Assembly (NCBI GenBank): GCA_947382645.1 | Contig: CANDAE010000001.1 | Location: 159,635-223,634 of the forward strand | Length of the DNA stretch: 64,000 bases | DNA from: Suilimivivens sp009774465 | Lineage (GTDB): Bacteria > Bacillota > Clostridia > Lachnospirales > Lachnospiraceae | Direction: 5' to 3' | Shown: positions 61,645 through 64,000 of the stretch, one piece after another | Numbering within the stretch: the first letter of the stretch is position 1 | Layout of the letters: every line of letters begins with the position of its first letter | Notes under the pieces: generated by a model | The model's input: only the letters and a program-made list of their open reading frames with translations | Databases searched by the model: none | Told to the model about the DNA's origin: nothing | Position numbers and translations under genes: made by a program

Positions 61645-62961
61645 TTATTGTAAATCCGCCATTGCCTTATCCAATACTTCAACAATATTTGCCGTAATAT
61701 CCGCTCCTGTGAGAGAAGAATTGTTGACTCCCAGGCAGCTGTCTATAAATTCATAGTCCGCAACATAATTAGATTCATTCTGGTCCGTTGCAGTAATTGC
61801 CAGAAGCTGTTCCGGGGAAGTCACCGCAACAAATCGATTGCACAGACACGTTTTTTCTCCGTTTTCATCATTCAAACAATCGCCATACCCCGTAAGCATG
61901 TTATACACCTGAATAAATGGCAGGGCACTCTGGATAGATGCAAATTTTGTAGTGCTCATGTCCAGAGAAGGATTCCCAAACATATCCTTTGTCTCAAAAG
62001 CTGCTGTCAATGCTTCACCGGGGATTCCCAGACACACTACATGAATATCCTTTTCATAGGCACGCTCCACCTCGTCCAACGTAACTCCGAACCCCGCATA
62101 AATATTTAATGCGGCCAGTACATAATCATATTTTCCTGTTTGTAATTCTGCACCAAGCCCTTGAATATAGCCATCCACATTATACAAATCAGGATAAATA
62201 TACACCGGAATGTTTTTATCATTTTCCGCATACATAGGCGTAGACGACGCCAGATAGGTAGAAATGTCCTCAGTAAAAGTCAAACCATATACTTCTTCCA
62301 ACGCATGGAGCATTGCAGTAGAAATTTCTGTTGACTGAAGGTGTCCATTATATGCAAGAGAAGTACATACAACAAATCCATGTTCTTCACCTGTGTCAAT
62401 ATTTTCAAGCAGATAATTCAAAAACAACTGTCCGGCTGCCTGCTGGTCTTCAGCAAAGGTACCTCCAAAATTATCATATCCTCCTGTAAACATGGCTTCG
62501 CTTCTGGGCGTACGGGCTATATTTTGTACAAATACCATGTCATATTCCTGACATTTCTGTAAAAGCTGTTCCGTATCCGTATTGTAGCAGCTTATAATAG
62601 CATCACATCCGGCACTGGCACAATTCTCAATAAATGTCATTGCCGCATCCGTATCAGATAACTCTTCTGAAAAAGTAAACTCGCAATTATAATGAGGCGC
62701 TATATATTCAGTCAGATAGTTTTGTCTGGTGACAGATTCATCTGTAACTATCATTTCCGCCACACCTATCTTAAATTTCTTTCCATTTGATGCCTGATTA
62801 TTTTCTTCACTTTCCCCTGCTGACGTATTTTCCTGTTGCTCCCCCTCTGCCCCATGAGAGGCTCCTTCACCGTCTCCTACTTTTTCACCACAGCCTGCAA
62901 GACACCCAAATACCAAAACCATTGTAAGCAGCATTGCCAATATTTTTTTCATCCTGTTCAT
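61645..62961 (-). CDS. Sugar-binding lipoprotein of the ABC transporter
   Basis: A 438-residue lipoprotein: signal peptide with lipobox CLAGC near residue 24, then an acidic Gly/Ser linker (EGASHGAEGEQQENTSAGESEENNQ, partly quoted), then a periplasmic-binding-protein type I fold (KIGVAEMIVTDESVTRQNYLTEYIAPHYN ... AAMTFIENCASAGCDAIISCYN). It captures a sugar outside the membrane. Start at 62961 with AAGGAG; the upstream codons are the tail of the GH3 region. Confidence 0.9.
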   Translation of the reverse strand: MNRMKKILAMLLTMVLVFGCLAGCGEKVGDGEGASHGAEGEQQENTSAGESEENNQASNGKKFKIGVAEMIVTDESVTRQNYLTEYIAPHYNCEFTFSEELSDTDAAMTFIENCASAGCDAIISCYNTDTEQLLQKCQEYDMVFVQNIARTPRSEAMFTGGYDNFGGTFAEDQQAAGQLFLNYLLENIDTGEEHGFVVCTSLAYNGHLQSTEISTAMLHALEEVYGLTFTEDISTYLASSTPMYAENDKNIPVYIYPDLYNVDGYIQGLGAELQTGKYDYVLAALNIYAGFGVTLDEVERAYEKDIHVVCLGIPGEALTAAFETKDMFGNPSLDMSTTKFASIQSALPFIQVYNMLTGYGDCLNDENGEKTCLCNRFVAVTSPEQLLAITATDQNESNYVADYEFIDSCLGVNNSSLTGADITANIVEVLDKAMADLQ

Positions 62962-62987
62962 ATTAATCTCCTTTTCTCTCACTTTTG

Positions 62988-64000
62988 TTAAAAATCTCTG
63001 CATCCTTTCCCCTCCTGCATAGTGGCAGCCGGACAAGTATAAACCCGTCTGCCCATTACATTTACCGGCTCTCCGGTCAATATCAGTTTCTTTTTTAAAA
63101 GCAGTCTTTTTGAACTTGTCCCCAGCATAATATCCATAATCCCCGGCTCTACAACAAACTGCATATCTTCATTGTAATAGCCCATCTGTGCCATCTTTAA
63201 ATAAAACTCAAGTTTCTTTTCCTCTCCCGGCTGCAGGGTTATACGTTTAAAACCGGAAAGCTGCATGTTAGGCCTGGTAACATGCGCACCTGAAAATCTG
63301 GTATATAGTTGAACTACCTCGTCACCTTTCACTCTGCCGGTATTTTTTATTTTACAGCAGACCGTCACCTCACCATCAGTGGCAATTTCTTCATCTGAAA
63401 GCATAAGGCTGCTCAATTCAAATGAAGAATAACTAAGTCCGTGGCCAAAGCAGTATAAGGGATCGGATAAACCATCTACGTAGCCGCCTGTAAATACCGC
63501 CGCAACACTATCGTCTCCTCCGCTGTTATATCCGGAACCTATACGATGATTATAGTAAATTGGAATCTGACCAGGCGTTCTGGGAACTGTTACAGTCAGC
63601 TTGCCTCCGGGATTGAGCGTCCCATCCAAAACATCACTGATCACCTTTCCGGCAGATGGTCCCGGCATAAACGCCTCCAAAATTGCTGCGCAATGACTTT
63701 CCGCATAATTTACTGCAAACACGCCCGGGCCATACAAAACCAAAACTACCGGCTTTCCTACAGCGGTCAAAGCCTCCAATAGTTTCTGCTGTACCCCCGG
63801 AAGATCTAAAGACTGCCTGTCCTTACCCTCTCCTCCCGTAACATTCACCCAGCCACAATTACCGCCGCATGCCATAACCACTGCATCGGCCTCTTCGGCC
63901 GCCTTTATGGCCTCTAAAACACCGCTCTCATCTTCTCCCATAATCCCACAGCCCTCTGCGTAAACCACATCATACCGCTCGGATAATACTTCATATAAAG
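62988..64000 (-). CDS. Glycoside hydrolase family 3 beta-glycosidase, C-terminal part (5' end outside window)
   Basis: The frame is open to the right edge; ~337 residues are present. They cover the GH3 C-terminal domain (VVMACGGNCGWVNVTGGEGKDRQSLDLPGVQQKLL, GKPVVLVLYGPGVFAVNY, AILEAFMPGPSAGKVISDVLDGTLNPGGKL) and the fibronectin III-like domain (VTVCCKIKNTGRVKGDEVVQLYTRF). The catalytic nucleophile domain would be outside the window. It probably cleaves the beta-linked sugars imported by the ABC system that follows. Confidence 0.92.
   Translation of the reverse strand, partial: LYEVLSERYDVVYAEGCGIMGEDESGVLEAIKAAEEADAVVMACGGNCGWVNVTGGEGKDRQSLDLPGVQQKLLEALTAVGKPVVLVLYGPGVFAVNYAESHCAAILEAFMPGPSAGKVISDVLDGTLNPGGKLTVTVPRTPGQIPIYYNHRIGSGYNSGGDDSVAAVFTGGYVDGLSDPLYCFGHGLSYSSFELSSLMLSDEEIATDGEVTVCCKIKNTGRVKGDEVVQLYTRFSGAHVTRPNMQLSGFKRITLQPGEEKKLEFYLKMAQMGYYNEDMQFVVEPGIMDIMLGTSSKRLLLKKKLILTGEPVNVMGRRVYTCPAATMQEGKGCRDF

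Noticed and set aside
1..64000. CRISPR arrays, tRNA or rRNA genes, known riboswitches
   Set aside because: No regularly spaced direct repeats, cloverleaf with TTCGAAT-type arm, rRNA signature or recognised riboswitch core was found by eye on either strand.

Overview
The window looks like a chromosomal segment from a low-to-mid GC, Gram-positive gut Clostridia, most likely Lachnospiraceae. The reasons are AGGAGG-type ribosome sites before nearly all genes, TTGACA/TATAAT promoters, a Firmicutes-type ESX (type VIIb) locus, lipobox lipoproteins, a LacI-controlled sucrose PTS operon, and the accessory genes usual in that family (tandem large serine recombinases, Rpn nuclease, SymE-like protein, DUF6075-like protein). 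The assignment is inferred from gene content; no rRNA or tRNA gene was seen.

Layout. 1-6.3 kb: end of one chemoreceptor, a three-gene ABC-2 exporter, a complete Cache-HAMP chemoreceptor and a type-4 uracil-DNA glycosylase. 6.4-15.6 kb: a minus-strand run with a ROK regulator, a MATE pump, a small exported protein, a D-Ala-D-Ala carboxypeptidase, a LytTR regulator, a GHKL kinase and a large lipoprotein ending in a solute-binding domain. 15.7-22.5 kb: a sucrose-type operon (LacI, PTS EIIBCA, GH32, S15-type hydrolase) with two AACCGGTT operators around a strong promoter.

22.6-42.3 kb is an accessory island. It opens with a decayed IS with 21-bp inverted ends, then holds a TPR gene overlapping a CAP12-like TIR gene, an SF1 helicase / RecB-like nuclease / DnaQ-type exonuclease gene broken by an in-frame TGA, a HipA-like kinase with a small partner, and a 1060-residue HD-HSP90-like ATPase. 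After these come an Rpn-type nuclease, three overlapping large serine recombinases, a HEPN-motif zinc-ribbon protein and small mobile-element genes. The standout observation is that the C-terminus of the TPR protein and the N-terminus of the TIR protein carry the same short motif (Q-S-x-x-S-G-x-N-x-I-G). This suggests an amyloid-like or homotypic signalling pair, a candidate undescribed anti-phage module.

42.3-52.8 kb: a compact type VIIb secretion locus (EssC-like ATPase, EsaB-like protein, five WXG100-like proteins), followed by an unknown protein, an alpha/beta hydrolase and a subtilisin-like protease. No EssB, EsaA or EssA gene is visible. 53-64 kb: a ZIP metal transporter, a Pgi-like isomerase divergent from a second ROK regulator, and a sugar-uptake operon (GH3 beta-glycosidase, lipoprotein binding protein, RbsA-like ATPase, two permeases, two VOC-fold proteins) that runs off the right edge. 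A structured ~87-bp repeat with compensatory stem changes occurs at 15.7 and 53.1 kb, each time just 3' of a minus-strand gene.
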